NCBI RefSeq assembly: GCF_024584705.1
Contig: NZ_CP097384.1
Coordinates: 2,976,001 to 3,040,000 of the forward strand
From: Blastopirellula sp. J2-11
GTDB lineage: Bacteria; Planctomycetota; Planctomycetia; Pirellulales; Pirellulaceae
Direction: 5' to 3'
Length of the DNA stretch: 64,000 nt
The position numbers were made by a program, and so were the translations under genes. The notes under the pieces are model-generated. The model did no database searches and was not told the origin of the DNA. It worked only from the letters and a program-made list of their open reading frames with translations. Shown here piece by piece: positions 44,482-53,972 of the stretch; within the stretch, counting starts at the first letter, position 1, and every line of letters begins with the position of its first letter.

Positions 44482-45930
44482 TTAGCCGGTGACCAACTTC
44501 ATGTTCATTCCCCCTTCGTTCACCGTCGGGCGTTCTGGGCGACCTTTGTGGAAGTAGGTCAGCTTCATGTTGTCGAGCCCCATCAGATAAAGAATCGACG
44601 CATGGAGATCATGGACATGCATCCGATCTTCGACGGCGTGCAGGCCAATTTCGTCGGTCGAGCCGATCGTCTGACCGCCGCGGACGCCGCCGCCGGCAAA
44701 CCACATGGTGAAGCCGCTCGGGTTGTGATCACGGCCGTTGCCTTGCTCGCTCATCGGAGTTCGCCCAAACTCGCCCCCCCAAACGACCAGCGTTTGATCG
44801 AGCAGGCCGCGGCGTTTTAGGTCGGCCAGTAAGCCGGCGACCGGTTTGTCGGACGAGCGGCAGTTGGTCCCATGATTTTTTTCGATGTTGGAGTGGGCGT
44901 CCCACTTGCTGCCGGTGCCGTGATACAGCTGAACGAAGCGAACGCCTCGTTCGACCATGCGCCGCGCTAACAGGCAGTTGCGACCGAAGGTCTCGGTCTC
45001 CTTTTCATCCATGCCGTACAGTTGTTTGGTCTCTTCCGTCTCTTGCGTCAGGTCGATCGCTTCGGGAGCATGCTCCTGCATGCGGAATGCAAGTTCGTAG
45101 CTTTTGATGCGCGCGTCAAGTTCGCTCTGGCCAGGATGTTCTCCAGCAAAGTCGCTGTTCATGCGGCTGAGGTAGGCGAGTTTCGAGAGCTGACGGTTGT
45201 CAGTGACGCCGTCGGGATTCTCCAGGTTTCGAATCGGAGTTTCGCCGGGGTGAAAACGGGTTCCTTGGTAAACCGCCGGCATGAAAGCGGTTCCCCAATT
45301 GCGCGGACCGTTGACCGGCGTGCCGTTGTTGTCTTGCAACACGACGAACGCCGGGAGATTTTCGTTCTCGGTTCCTAGTCCATAGTTGACCCAGCTTCCC
45401 AGAGAAGGACGACCGCCGATGATCGCGCCGGTATTCATCAGGCAGACTCCGCCGGCGTGGTTGATCCCTTCGCCATAGCACGAGCGAACGACCGCCAAGT
45501 CGTCGGCATGTTCGGCGATGTGCGGCAGCCAGTCCGAGACCCAGAGTCCGCTCTCACCGTGCTGTTTCCATTTGCGCGGCGAGCCATAAAGGGGCGCTTT
45601 CCCTTCGCCCATCGCCAAGATGACCTTCTTGAACGAGCTGGGAAGCGGTTGGCCATGCAGCTTGTTCAATGTCGGCTTGGGATCGAACAGATCGATGTGG
45701 CTCGGTCCCCCTTCCATGAACAGGAAGATGACGTTCTTGGCGCGCGGAGCGATGTGAGCCATTTGGTTGCTCTCGACCAGACCGCCGTGGTCGGCGCGAC
45801 CTTCGCGAGCCAACATCCAAGCGAGGGCGAGCGAGCCAAATCCGGCGCCGGCGCGCAGCAGCGCTTGGCGACGATCCATCATTTGCTCGTGGTGAGGTAC
45901 GCCGAATTGTTGGCAAACGGTCGAAGGCAT
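44482..45930 (-). CDS. DUF1501 family secreted protein (second copy)
   Basis: 482 residues. An N-terminal Tat-like signal (MMDRRQALLRAGAGFGSLALAWML) is followed by family landmarks: NVIFLFMEGGPSHIDLFDPKP, GESGLWVSDWLPHIAEHADDLAVVRS, NHAGGVCLMNTG, VWGGEFGRTPMSEQGNGRDH and a terminal YFHKGRPERPTVNEGG. It belongs to the alkaline-phosphatase-like superfamily by fold, but catalytic activity is unproven. It lies 4 bases after the stop of the PSCyt1/DUF1549/DUF1553 gene, so the two are co-transcribed and probably work together outside the cytoplasm. Confidence 0.94.
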   Translation of the reverse strand: MPSTVCQQFGVPHHEQMMDRRQALLRAGAGFGSLALAWMLAREGRADHGGLVESNQMAHIAPRAKNVIFLFMEGGPSHIDLFDPKPTLNKLHGQPLPSSFKKVILAMGEGKAPLYGSPRKWKQHGESGLWVSDWLPHIAEHADDLAVVRSCYGEGINHAGGVCLMNTGAIIGGRPSLGSWVNYGLGTENENLPAFVVLQDNNGTPVNGPRNWGTAFMPAVYQGTRFHPGETPIRNLENPDGVTDNRQLSKLAYLSRMNSDFAGEHPGQSELDARIKSYELAFRMQEHAPEAIDLTQETEETKQLYGMDEKETETFGRNCLLARRMVERGVRFVQLYHGTGSKWDAHSNIEKNHGTNCRSSDKPVAGLLADLKRRGLLDQTLVVWGGEFGRTPMSEQGNGRDHNPSGFTMWFAGGGVRGGQTIGSTDEIGLHAVEDRMHVHDLHASILYLMGLDNMKLTYFHKGRPERPTVNEGGMNMKLVTG

Positions 45931-45934
45931 GATG

Positions 45935-48900
45935 CTATGGTACGTAAAGAAATTCGTTGGAATTGAGCAAAATATGGCAGAAGTCGACCCAGGCGGCCGT
46001 ATCTGAGTTGATCGCCGAGTCGCCGGAGGTGAGGTCGACGCCCCCTTCGAGCGACGCCAGCGAACCGGTCGGCTTGGCGAACTTCCAGTGACCGACCACT
46101 TCGTTTACTTCGTTGGTTTGCCGAATCAACAATTGATCGGGCGACAGTGCCGACGGAACCGCGCGGACTTCGGCGACCAGTCCGTCAAAAGAACAACTTT
46201 TCGTGCCGGTGCGACCACCGATCACCAAGGGATACTCGTTTCGCAGGCCGGCGATGATTTCAGTCTTCACCACCGCGGTTTGCAGCGGCGCTGTCTTCTC
46301 TGTCAGGTCTTGTACGAAGAAGTGAACTTCAGCGGCGCCGGAGTCATCGCGAACATACTGCACGCAGGCATAGTAAGGACGTCCGAGCTCGAAATGAATG
46401 CCGGATGGAATCACTTCAGAGACGGTTTGATCCAGCGAGTTGGCGCCGACCAACTGCATAATCAGATTGCGGGGCCTATAGCGTGATTTTTCGCTGGTCA
46501 CGCCAAAGTTCCAACCAGGCTGGGAATTGCCGCCGTTCCATTGAGACGCGATCGTCCGCACGGACGCGTCAGGGTAGATCGAATCGAGCTGAACGATCGA
46601 TTCGACCGTGAACGAGGTCCCGGTAAAATCTTGCAACCTGGCCGAGAGTTGCGAGACTTCGGCGTCTGGTTGCAGACGAACGCCGGACTTGTCTATCTTT
46701 TGGAACTTGGCGATCGCTAGCGGCTTTTCTGCGGCCGTGTGCTCACGCGTAATCGCCAGTTGCTGTTGAATGAACTCGCGAGCCCCTTCCAACTCGGCAG
46801 TCGTCGGTTTGCGGCTCAGCGCTGATATGTAGGCGGCGCGGATGCGATCTTCGTTGGTTGGGCCTGCTTTGCGAATGGTGGCCGCCATTCGCTCGGCTTG
46901 TTGCAGCGGGAAATCGCCGTTGATCAATAGCAGCGATTGTGTCGGCGTCGTAGTGGTGTTGCGGGTCGCCGAGCTGCTGAAACGTTCGGGGAAATCAAAC
47001 GCATCCAGCAGCGGTTCACGCGTATTGCGGATCACTTTCAAATAGACGCTGCGACGCGGCGTGGTGCCGCTAACGCTGGGGCCGCCGGTGGTGCGATCCA
47101 ACTTGCCGGCCGCAGCCAACATCGCGTCACGCACCTGCTCGGCCGACATTCGGCGAACTTGGCTGCGCCAATAGGTGCGGTTCTCAAGATCCAGCTTGTC
47201 TGCGGCGGCGGTACGCGTCGTAGCAAGCTGATACGTCTCGGAAGTGACCAGCAAGCGAATCATGCTTTTCATGCTCCGTCCTTGGTCGATAAACTCTTGC
47301 GACATCCAATCGAGCAACTCGGGATGCGATGGAGGCGTTCCCAAGTTGCCGAAATCGTTGGGCGTTGCGACCAGACCACGATGAAAGCACCATTGCCAGA
47401 GTCGGTTGGCGATGACGCGGCTCGCCAACGCGTTGTCTTCACTGGTAATCCAGCGAGCGAGTTCGGATCGTCGACCCGTCGAACTGCCGGAGGATTCAAT
47501 CGAAACCGGCGAAGCGTCGAGTACCGTCAAAAAATCGGGCGAGATCTCTCCCAACCGTTCTTTGCCGGTGATGTAAGTCGGCGGAGCCTGTGGACCGACG
47601 TCACTGACCGAATAGACGGTCGGCAGCGGTTTTGGCTTCGGATGTTTGGCCAGTTCTGCTTGGAGCTGTTTGTATTCGGCCTTCTTTTTGGCGTCGCCCA
47701 CCTTTCCGCGGCTTCGACTGATCACGGGATTGACCTGCTTAAACGCCAATGCGACCAGTTGGTGTTCAAGAGGTGAACGTTGATCGACCGGCTTATTCAT
47801 CATTTCCTGGATGTCTTCTGGGAATTTTGTGGTCTGTGATTGGATGGTCGCCGCAATCGAGGCTGCTTCCAGTTCGTCAATCTTGGTGCGAATATCACGC
47901 GTTTCCGCTTCCCATTCGGTGAGTGCTGCTTGGTATTCGGCAAGTTCTTTGGGCGATGCGGCGGGAACGTCGTCACGCGGCATGAGAGGTGAGAAAAAGG
48001 CCTGCAGTTGGAAATAGTCGCGCTGCAGCAACGGGTCAAACTTGTGGTCGTGACACTTGGCGCAGCCCATGCCGACGCCCAGAAAGACGTCGCTGGTCGT
48101 GTCAGTAATATCGTTCATGATGACTTGCCACTGCGAACGGACATCGCGCAGGTTGTACTCATAGATCCAATGCCGCAGAAAACCGGTCGCGACTATCGCG
48201 TCCGGATTGTTCGGCGCTGCTTCGTCACCGGCCAATTGCTCCAGCACAAATTGATCGTACGGCTTGTCTTGGTTGAAGCTGTTGATGACGTAATCGCGAT
48301 AACGCCAAGCGTGGGGGCGATAAGCGTCTTGTCGGTAGCCGTCAGACTCGCCGTAGCGCACCAGATCGAGCCAATGGGTCGCCATGCGTTCGCCAAAGTG
48401 CGGACTGTCGATCAGCGAATCGACCAACTTTTCATATGCCTGGGGAGTCGGATCCTCCATAAACCGCTCCGTTTGTTCTGGAGTTGGCGGGAGCCCTGTC
48501 AGATCAAAACAGACGCGACGCAGCAGCACCAGCTTGTCGGCTTTGGCGTTGGGAGTGACTCCGGCGGCGATTTGCTGCTGCCGGACAAACCGATCAATCG
48601 GGTTGCCGTTCCAACGCGCTTCTTCCAACTCAGGCGGAGTCACTGTTGCCAACGGTTGAAACGCCCAGTAGTGGCGATCTTCGTCCGTGATCTTGTCTTT
48701 CGCGCTATGGCGAATCGGCGCGTCATCGCCGCCGGGCCAAGGCGCTCCCATCTGGATCCACTTGGTCAGCAGTGCGATCTCGGCGTCTGGCAATTTGCCA
48801 GCGGGGGGCATCTCGAAGCTTTCGTAGCGGATCGCTTCGATCAGCAAGCTTTCTGCCGGCTTACCAGGTTCGATCGCAGCGCCGCTATCGCCGCCGGCAA

Positions 48901-49105
48901 GTAATGCTCCGCGTGAGTCGAGACGCAGATTCCCCTTCTCGGTCTCGTCGCTATGGCATTCGAAGCAGCGCTTGATCAGCAACGGACGAATATCATGCTC
49001 GAAGAACGCTGCTTGCTCCTTCGATATATCGTCAGCATTGATCGGAGTTTGAACGGCGAGGGTCAAACAGCAGAAAAACGCAACTAATAGCGTACGTGCG
49101 TTCAT
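45935..49105 (-). CDS. PSCyt1-DUF1549-LamG/DUF1553 planctomycete cytochrome protein
   Basis: 1056 residues with a signal peptide (LLVAFFCCLTLAVQTPINADD). Order of domains: PSCyt1 at 30-130 with haem motif CFECH (LIKRCFECHSDETEKGNLRLD), DUF1549 at about 170-400 (RVCFDLTGLPPTPEQTERF, FGERMATHWLDLVRYGESDGY, CAKCHDHKFDPLLQRDYFQL), a Lys/Glu-rich linker, DUF1553 at 560-800 (SELARWITSEDNALASRVIANRLWQW, RSVYLKVIRNTREPLL), and a LamG/concanavalin-like segment at about 880-1040 (FDGLVAEVRAVPSALSPDQLL). The LamG segment suggests glycan binding. With DUF1501 just downstream, this is the canonical planctomycete pair, thought to act on polysaccharides or as an envelope redox unit, though its function is unproven. 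Confidence 0.93.
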   Translation of the reverse strand: MNARTLLVAFFCCLTLAVQTPINADDISKEQAAFFEHDIRPLLIKRCFECHSDETEKGNLRLDSRGALLAGGDSGAAIEPGKPAESLLIEAIRYESFEMPPAGKLPDAEIALLTKWIQMGAPWPGGDDAPIRHSAKDKITDEDRHYWAFQPLATVTPPELEEARWNGNPIDRFVRQQQIAAGVTPNAKADKLVLLRRVCFDLTGLPPTPEQTERFMEDPTPQAYEKLVDSLIDSPHFGERMATHWLDLVRYGESDGYRQDAYRPHAWRYRDYVINSFNQDKPYDQFVLEQLAGDEAAPNNPDAIVATGFLRHWIYEYNLRDVRSQWQVIMNDITDTTSDVFLGVGMGCAKCHDHKFDPLLQRDYFQLQAFFSPLMPRDDVPAASPKELAEYQAALTEWEAETRDIRTKIDELEAASIAATIQSQTTKFPEDIQEMMNKPVDQRSPLEHQLVALAFKQVNPVISRSRGKVGDAKKKAEYKQLQAELAKHPKPKPLPTVYSVSDVGPQAPPTYITGKERLGEISPDFLTVLDASPVSIESSGSSTGRRSELARWITSEDNALASRVIANRLWQWCFHRGLVATPNDFGNLGTPPSHPELLDWMSQEFIDQGRSMKSMIRLLVTSETYQLATTRTAAADKLDLENRTYWRSQVRRMSAEQVRDAMLAAAGKLDRTTGGPSVSGTTPRRSVYLKVIRNTREPLLDAFDFPERFSSSATRNTTTTPTQSLLLINGDFPLQQAERMAATIRKAGPTNEDRIRAAYISALSRKPTTAELEGAREFIQQQLAITREHTAAEKPLAIAKFQKIDKSGVRLQPDAEVSQLSARLQDFTGTSFTVESIVQLDSIYPDASVRTIASQWNGGNSQPGWNFGVTSEKSRYRPRNLIMQLVGANSLDQTVSEVIPSGIHFELGRPYYACVQYVRDDSGAAEVHFFVQDLTEKTAPLQTAVVKTEIIAGLRNEYPLVIGGRTGTKSCSFDGLVAEVRAVPSALSPDQLLIRQTNEVNEVVGHWKFAKPTGSLASLEGGVDLTSGDSAINSDTAAWVDFCHILLNSNEFLYVP

Positions 49106-49250
49106 AGCTTCGGATGTTAGAGGCGGGAAGAAGCTACCGCAAAAAAATGCAGCGGTATTGAGGTAGGTGTGACCTGGATTTTAGTCCTATCTGCAGAAAG
49201 CTGCAATTGAAATAAGAGGGTAACCGTGGTGAAAAATGTTTGTTTGCGCC

Positions 49251-49766
49251 CTAATGAATGTCGGTATGTTCCTGATCGAGTTCGCGAGGCCGGATAATCG
49301 ATACCAATTTCCATTCGCCGCGCGAAAACGCCGACTGCCAGGTGACCGATTCGACAGTAAGCAGGACCGCCATTCCGGTCGCCATTTCTAGCGACTGGCC
49401 CGCCAGTTGGCTGGCCGCCATTTCCCATCCGGGGTTATGCCCTAAGAAAAGGGCCGATAAGCAGAAGTCGGGTAATTGGGCCGCAGCGCTGACCAGCTCA
49501 GAGTAGCCGCTGAGGTAGAGACTCGCATCCAGGACGATTGGCGGCTGGGGAGAAAAGTTCTCCCGCATCCGCTCCCAAGTTTCCACCGTACGCCGTGCAT
49601 TGCTCGCGACGACCATCTCAGGCGCCCAGCCGCACTTCTGTAATTCCGCCGCGACGAGCGGAGCCGCGGCGCGTCCTCGCCCATTTAAGGGACGCTCATG
49701 ATCCGATAAGCCCCCTTTCCAAGAGCTCTTGGCGTGTCGCATCAAGATGAGTTTTCGCTGGGGCAT
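49251..49766 (-). CDS. sixA: SixA-type histidine phosphatase
   Basis: 171 residues from the ATG at 49766. Histidine-phosphatase signature LILMRHAKSSWKGGLSDHERPLNGRGR: the RH motif supplies the phospho-accepting His, followed by SSW, typical of SixA. Second active-site region: LFLGHNPGWEMAASQL, with the catalytic His. SixA dephosphorylates phosphohistidine on signalling or phosphotransfer proteins. The gene is divergent from ppx across about 190 bases, so it may share regulation. Whether its substrate is a histidine phosphotransfer domain or a metabolite cannot be told. Confidence 0.85.
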   Translation of the reverse strand: MPQRKLILMRHAKSSWKGGLSDHERPLNGRGRAAAPLVAAELQKCGWAPEMVVASNARRTVETWERMRENFSPQPPIVLDASLYLSGYSELVSAAAQLPDFCLSALFLGHNPGWEMAASQLAGQSLEMATGMAVLLTVESVTWQSAFSRGEWKLVSIIRPRELDQEHTDIH

Positions 49767-49957
49767 GGTGCAGGTCGTTTCCAAATGGGGGATTTTAATG
49801 CTTCTCAATTCGGCCTGTCTGCACGCGTATGGTTCCTGTTCGGCTGGCGAACCAGCGTAAATTTGGTCATCGTGAAGAATGGCCGAATTTGTTATCTTAG
49901 CCGTTGGAAAGTCTTTCGACTTCTAGATTTTTCGCTGGACGAAGAAGCCGCGAAAGG

Positions 49958-51583
49958 ATGAAACGCCGCCGCATGAAGAATATCGTCGACACGCCTCCCG
50001 ATCTTCAGCTCTCGCCTGGCGACAAACTTGCCGCCATCGATATCGGCTCGAATAGCTTGCGTTTGGTGGTTGCTCAAGTGACGCCTGGCCCCGATTATCG
50101 AGTATTGGACGAAGAACGACAGTCGACTCGCTTGGCGCGCAGCGTCAGCTCTACAGGTCGCTTGGACGAAGACTCGATCGAAGAGTCGATTGCGGCGCTG
50201 CGCCGCTTTAAGAAAATCGCGTCAGGTTTTGAAGTCAAAACGATTCGTACGATCGCAACTTGTGCGGTGCGCGAAGCGGAAAACGGCGACGATTTTTGCG
50301 CGCGGACGCTGCGCGACGTCGAGCTCGATATTGACGTGATCTCGTCCGAGCAAGAAGCGCAACTCGCCTTTTTGAGCGTCGCCAGGGCGTTTGATATCTC
50401 TGATCGCAACGTCGCCGTCGCCGATATCGGTGGGGGCAGCACCGAGATTATCCTCGCTTCCGCTGGGCACGTCGAAGAAATTATCGCGACGCAGTTGGGC
50501 GCGGTGCGCATGACGGAGTTATACGCTCCGCAAAACTCGCTGTTCCAAAGTGCGGAAGACTACCACCGCATGACCGAAGAAATCGATCGCGAATTAAAAA
50601 AGACGGTTCGCAAAAGGCCGTTCGTTCCGCAAGTGATGTACGGCACCGGCGGGACGTTTACGACCCTCGCCGCGATGCAAATGGCGCAAAAGGGAGAAGT
50701 CGGTCAGCCCGAATGGGGCTATCGCATCACGCATGCCGACGTCAGCCATATGCTCGACATGCTCAAAAAAATGAATGTGAAACAGCGCCGCGGAGTCGCC
50801 GGGCTAAGCGCCGATCGCGCCGATATCATCGTCGCCGGTTTGATCATTATTGATCGCATCATGGCCCGACTGGATGTCAACATCCTGCATGTGCATGATC
50901 GCGGCATTCGCGACGGGCTCATCATCTCGATGATCGATCCGACCGATGACGCGCGGGTCTCCGAAGAAGACTCAAAGCAAGAGATGGAGTTTTTCGCCAA
51001 GAGCTGCGGCGTCGATATGCCGCATACGCTGCATGTCGCCCATTTGGCGGTCGAGCTCTATCAGCAATTGGCCGAACCGCTAAATCTATCGCCGGCCGAC
51101 GCGCGGTTGATCTATGCGTCGGCGGTGCTGCAAGACGCCGGCTATCTGATCAACTATGAGAAACACCACAAGCATAGCTACAACCTGATTCTTAACAGCC
51201 AGCTGCCTGGCTTCTCGCGTCACGAACTGGAGCTGATCGCCAACGTGGCGCGCTATCATCGCGGCTCGGCCCCCAAGAAAAAGCATCGGAACTTCACTCG
51301 GTTGTCGAGTGAAGATCAAGATCGCGTCCGCGCATTGGCTTCGATCTTGCGATTAGCCGGCGCGTTAGATCGCAGTCACAGTCAGCATGTGCAATCGGTT
51401 CGAGCCGAGAAAACGCCGACCCAAGTCAAATTGCTGTTGGCCTCCCAAGGGGATTCGGAAGTCGACCTCTGGGCTGCTCGCAGTCGGGCCGAGTTCTTTG
51501 AAAAGGTCTTCAATTTAGAAGTCGTCGTTTGCGTCGGAAAGCCGGCTTCGACGAGCGCAAGTGCGGGAGCGCCCACAAGTTGA
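49958..51583 (+). CDS. ppx: Ppx/GppA exopolyphosphatase with HD-like C-terminal domain
   Basis: 541 residues (a start at 49973 is equally possible). N-terminal phosphatase lobes: LAAIDIGSNSLRLVV, TIRTIATCAVREAENGDDF with the catalytic-type Glu, and VAVADIGGGSTEIIL (phosphate loop). It hydrolyses polyphosphate from the end, or pppGpp. The C-terminal third is helical and HD-like (RLIYASAVLQDAGYLINYEKHHKHSYNLILNSQ), but the HD dyad reads QD rather than HD, so metal-dependent hydrolysis by this domain is questionable. Its stop overlaps the CHAD gene start by 4 bases. A CHAD neighbour supports polyphosphate as the substrate. Confidence 0.88.
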   Translation: MKRRRMKNIVDTPPDLQLSPGDKLAAIDIGSNSLRLVVAQVTPGPDYRVLDEERQSTRLARSVSSTGRLDEDSIEESIAALRRFKKIASGFEVKTIRTIATCAVREAENGDDFCARTLRDVELDIDVISSEQEAQLAFLSVARAFDISDRNVAVADIGGGSTEIILASAGHVEEIIATQLGAVRMTELYAPQNSLFQSAEDYHRMTEEIDRELKKTVRKRPFVPQVMYGTGGTFTTLAAMQMAQKGEVGQPEWGYRITHADVSHMLDMLKKMNVKQRRGVAGLSADRADIIVAGLIIIDRIMARLDVNILHVHDRGIRDGLIISMIDPTDDARVSEEDSKQEMEFFAKSCGVDMPHTLHVAHLAVELYQQLAEPLNLSPADARLIYASAVLQDAGYLINYEKHHKHSYNLILNSQLPGFSRHELELIANVARYHRGSAPKKKHRNFTRLSSEDQDRVRALASILRLAGALDRSHSQHVQSVRAEKTPTQVKLLLASQGDSEVDLWAARSRAEFFEKVFNLEVVVCVGKPASTSASAGAPTS

Positions 51584-52506
51584 CGATCAAAAAAGTGAAA
51601 TGGCTGGATAGCGTCAAACCAGACACGCTGGTGTCCAAGGTTGCGCGCATTGCGCTGCAAGAGCGTCTCGATCTGGTTCGCTACTATTTGCCGCTCGCTG
51701 CGCGCAAAGCGGATGAAAATATCGAATATGTGCATCAGTTGCGCGTCTCGGTGCGTCGTTCGCAAGCTGCGCTGGAGTTGTTTCAACCGCTCGAACCGAT
51801 GCGCCGTTCAGAGAAGCTGCGGAAGCGGCTAAAAAAAATCCGCCGAGCCGCCGGTGAGCCCCGCGATCTGGATGTGTTTATAGCGCGCTTGACCGACGAA
51901 CATGAGAAGAGCGACAAGGTCGCAGCGCAGACGCTCAAACAAATGCGAGCGATGCGGAAAGAATCGCAAACGTCGCTCATTGAGATCGCCGCCTGGGCGA
52001 AAGGGAAAAACCTCGCACGCAAGTTTGATCAGTTTATCCCGCGAATTCGCTGGCGCGACACCGGCGCCGAAGATAGCTTGCAGACGGTGGGGCCGCTTTA
52101 TTTGGATCCAGTGATGCTGCAGTTTTTCTATCAGGCCGAACAAACGTTGGCGGCGCCTGACACGCTGCATCAATTGCGGATTCAAGCGAAACGATTGCGT
52201 TATGCAATGGAGTTGACGGCAGTTGCGTTTGACGAAGGATTTCGCCGAGATCTCTATCCCTATTTCGAGACGGTCCAGGATCGATTGGGACAGGTCAACG
52301 ATCATGCGACCGCGATCATCAAGATCGCCGCGTGGGCCGACAAAATAGAGGACCCGGTCGTGGTCGACTACCTACACGGCGTCATGGCGCGGGAAGAAGC
52401 GGCTTACCGCGAAGAGTCAGAGTCTTTTCGGCAATGGTGGACGACCGATTTAATCGCTGACCTCAAGCTTCGATTTGACCACTATCTCCGCGTCTCGATC
52501 GATTAA
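51580..52506 (+). CDS. CHAD domain protein
   Basis: 308 residues from the TTG at 51580, which overlaps the Ppx stop by 4 bases (TTGA), with GGGAG about 10 bases upstream; a longer frame from 51529 overlaps more. CHAD is a helical, positively charged domain binding polyphosphate: EYVHQLRVSVRRSQAALELF, KRLKKIRRAAGEPRDLDVFIARL, TLHQLRIQAKRLRYAMELT and VQDRLGQVNDHATAI, with conserved His and Arg/Lys on the inner face. CHAD proteins associate with polyphosphate granules. The overlap with ppx suggests co-translation and a joint role in polyphosphate handling. There is no CYTH domain, unlike many CHAD proteins. Confidence 0.9.
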   Translation: MTIKKVKWLDSVKPDTLVSKVARIALQERLDLVRYYLPLAARKADENIEYVHQLRVSVRRSQAALELFQPLEPMRRSEKLRKRLKKIRRAAGEPRDLDVFIARLTDEHEKSDKVAAQTLKQMRAMRKESQTSLIEIAAWAKGKNLARKFDQFIPRIRWRDTGAEDSLQTVGPLYLDPVMLQFFYQAEQTLAAPDTLHQLRIQAKRLRYAMELTAVAFDEGFRRDLYPYFETVQDRLGQVNDHATAIIKIAAWADKIEDPVVVDYLHGVMAREEAAYREESESFRQWWTTDLIADLKLRFDHYLRVSID

Positions 52507-52554
52507 CGTCGGTCTCTCTTGGCGGGAAAATCTTGACCAGCGAGAATCGATCCC

Positions 52555-53475
52555 ATGGAACCAGAATTCATCCAACGCCTGCGAAAGTCGCTCGACACGC
52601 ACGATCGGCTGCGCATCGGGTTGGGGGATGACGCGGCGATCTTGGACTGGCGAGATCGCGATGATTTGGTGGTGACCACCGACTTGATTTCGGATGAAAT
52701 CGATTTTCGCTTGGCCGAAGTCGATCCGCGACGCGTGGGGCGCAAAGCGCTCGCGGTCAATCTCAGCGATCTGGCCGCGATGGGAGCGGAGCCGTTAGCC
52801 GTCGTCGTTTCGTTGCTGCTGCCGCGCACTCCGCCCCGTGGAACCATGCTTGAGTTAGCGATCCAACTGTATGATGGAATGCTGCCGCTGGTTGAGCAGT
52901 TCAACTGCATCCTGGCCGGCGGAGACACCAATAGTTGGAGCGGTCCGTTGGCGATCAACGTGACGGCGTTTGGTTCGTGCGGCGATCAGGCTCCGCTGCT
53001 GCGCCGTGGCGCAGCGCCCGGCGATGTGATCTTGGTGACCGGCGAGCTGGGCGGCAGTATCCTGGGGCGTCACTTTGATTTCACGCCGCGAATCCACGAA
53101 GCGCGGCAGCTGACGCGACTGGGACTGGCGCAAGTCGGAATGGATATCAGCGACGGGCTGCTGCTCGATCTGTCGCGATTGCTGAAAGAGAGCGAAGTCG
53201 CCGGCGTTGTGGATTTGACATCGATACCAATTTCGAACGCAGCGCATCGTCTGTCTGCAACAAGCGGCAAGACGCCGCTGGAACATGCGCTGGCGGATGG
53301 GGAAGATTTTGAGCTATTGTTGACCGCTTCGCCCGAGAACGCGCAACAGATTGTCGCCGATGGTTTGCTCGGCACGCCGGTGACCGCCATCGGCAAGATC
53401 GTTGCCGGCGCAGGCATGTGGGCCGATCATGTCAGTGGAAAAAAACTGGAGCCGCAAGGATATTTGCACCAATGA
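52555..53475 (+). CDS. thiL: Thiamine-monophosphate kinase
   Basis: 306 residues. ThiL motifs of the PurM-like fold: IGLGDDAAILDW (Mg/ATP), TTDLISDEIDF, VGRKALAVNLSDLAAMGAEPLAVVVSLLLP, GGDTNSWSGPLAINVTAFG and a late HALADGEDFELLLTAS. It phosphorylates thiamine monophosphate to the diphosphate cofactor with ATP. The length matches E. coli ThiL (about 325). Its last bases overlap the tsaE start by 4 bases (ATGA), and it begins 48 bases after CHAD, so the run from ppx to tsaE may be one transcript. Confidence 0.94.
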   Translation: MEPEFIQRLRKSLDTHDRLRIGLGDDAAILDWRDRDDLVVTTDLISDEIDFRLAEVDPRRVGRKALAVNLSDLAAMGAEPLAVVVSLLLPRTPPRGTMLELAIQLYDGMLPLVEQFNCILAGGDTNSWSGPLAINVTAFGSCGDQAPLLRRGAAPGDVILVTGELGGSILGRHFDFTPRIHEARQLTRLGLAQVGMDISDGLLLDLSRLLKESEVAGVVDLTSIPISNAAHRLSATSGKTPLEHALADGEDFELLLTASPENAQQIVADGLLGTPVTAIGKIVAGAGMWADHVSGKKLEPQGYLHQ

Positions 53476-53972
53476 ATGACGCCGCCAATCGTCAGATCGA
53501 GTTGAAACTTTCCTCTGAAGTTGACACTGACCGGTTAGGTCGTCTGCTGGCCGAACTACTGCCTGACGGAACTACCATTGCACTGCTGGGAACCTTGGGC
53601 GCCGGCAAAACGCGACTCGTGAAAGCGATCGCCGCCGCGTGCGAGATCGATCCGCAAACTGTCATCAGCCCCACTTTCGTGCTGGTGCAAGAATACGATG
53701 CAAAGCGTCAGCTCTACCACATGGACGCCTACCGCATCCAAGATGACGATGAGTTCCTGGAGCTAGGCCCGGAAGAATATTTTAACTCCGAAGGGCTCAC
53801 CTTCGTCGAATGGGCCGATCGCGTCGTCGGCTGCATGCCGCGCAGCTATGTCGAGATCGAAATTTTTGTAGTCGGCGAAACCGAACGGCGAGTCACCATC
53901 GCCCCCCAAGGAAAAGCCCCGGCCGATTGGATCAAGCAATTAGCGACCCGCTACGCGACTTCCTCTTCGTAG
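53472..53972 (+). CDS. tsaE: tRNA threonylcarbamoyladenosine biosynthesis ATPase TsaE
   Basis: 166 residues. The ATG at 53472 overlaps the thiL stop. Walker A is GTLGAGKT (40-47), followed by VISPTFVLVQEYDAKRQLYHMDAYRI (switch region), GPEEYFNSEGLTFVEWADRV (Walker-B-like EWADR) and the closing GETERRVTIAP. It is the ATPase of the TsaB-TsaD-TsaE complex, which makes t6A at position 37 of tRNAs decoding ANN codons. It is slightly longer than E. coli TsaE (153). The thiL-tsaE pairing is found in other bacteria. Confidence 0.94.
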   Translation: MNDAANRQIELKLSSEVDTDRLGRLLAELLPDGTTIALLGTLGAGKTRLVKAIAAACEIDPQTVISPTFVLVQEYDAKRQLYHMDAYRIQDDDEFLELGPEEYFNSEGLTFVEWADRVVGCMPRSYVEIEIFVVGETERRVTIAPQGKAPADWIKQLATRYATSSS

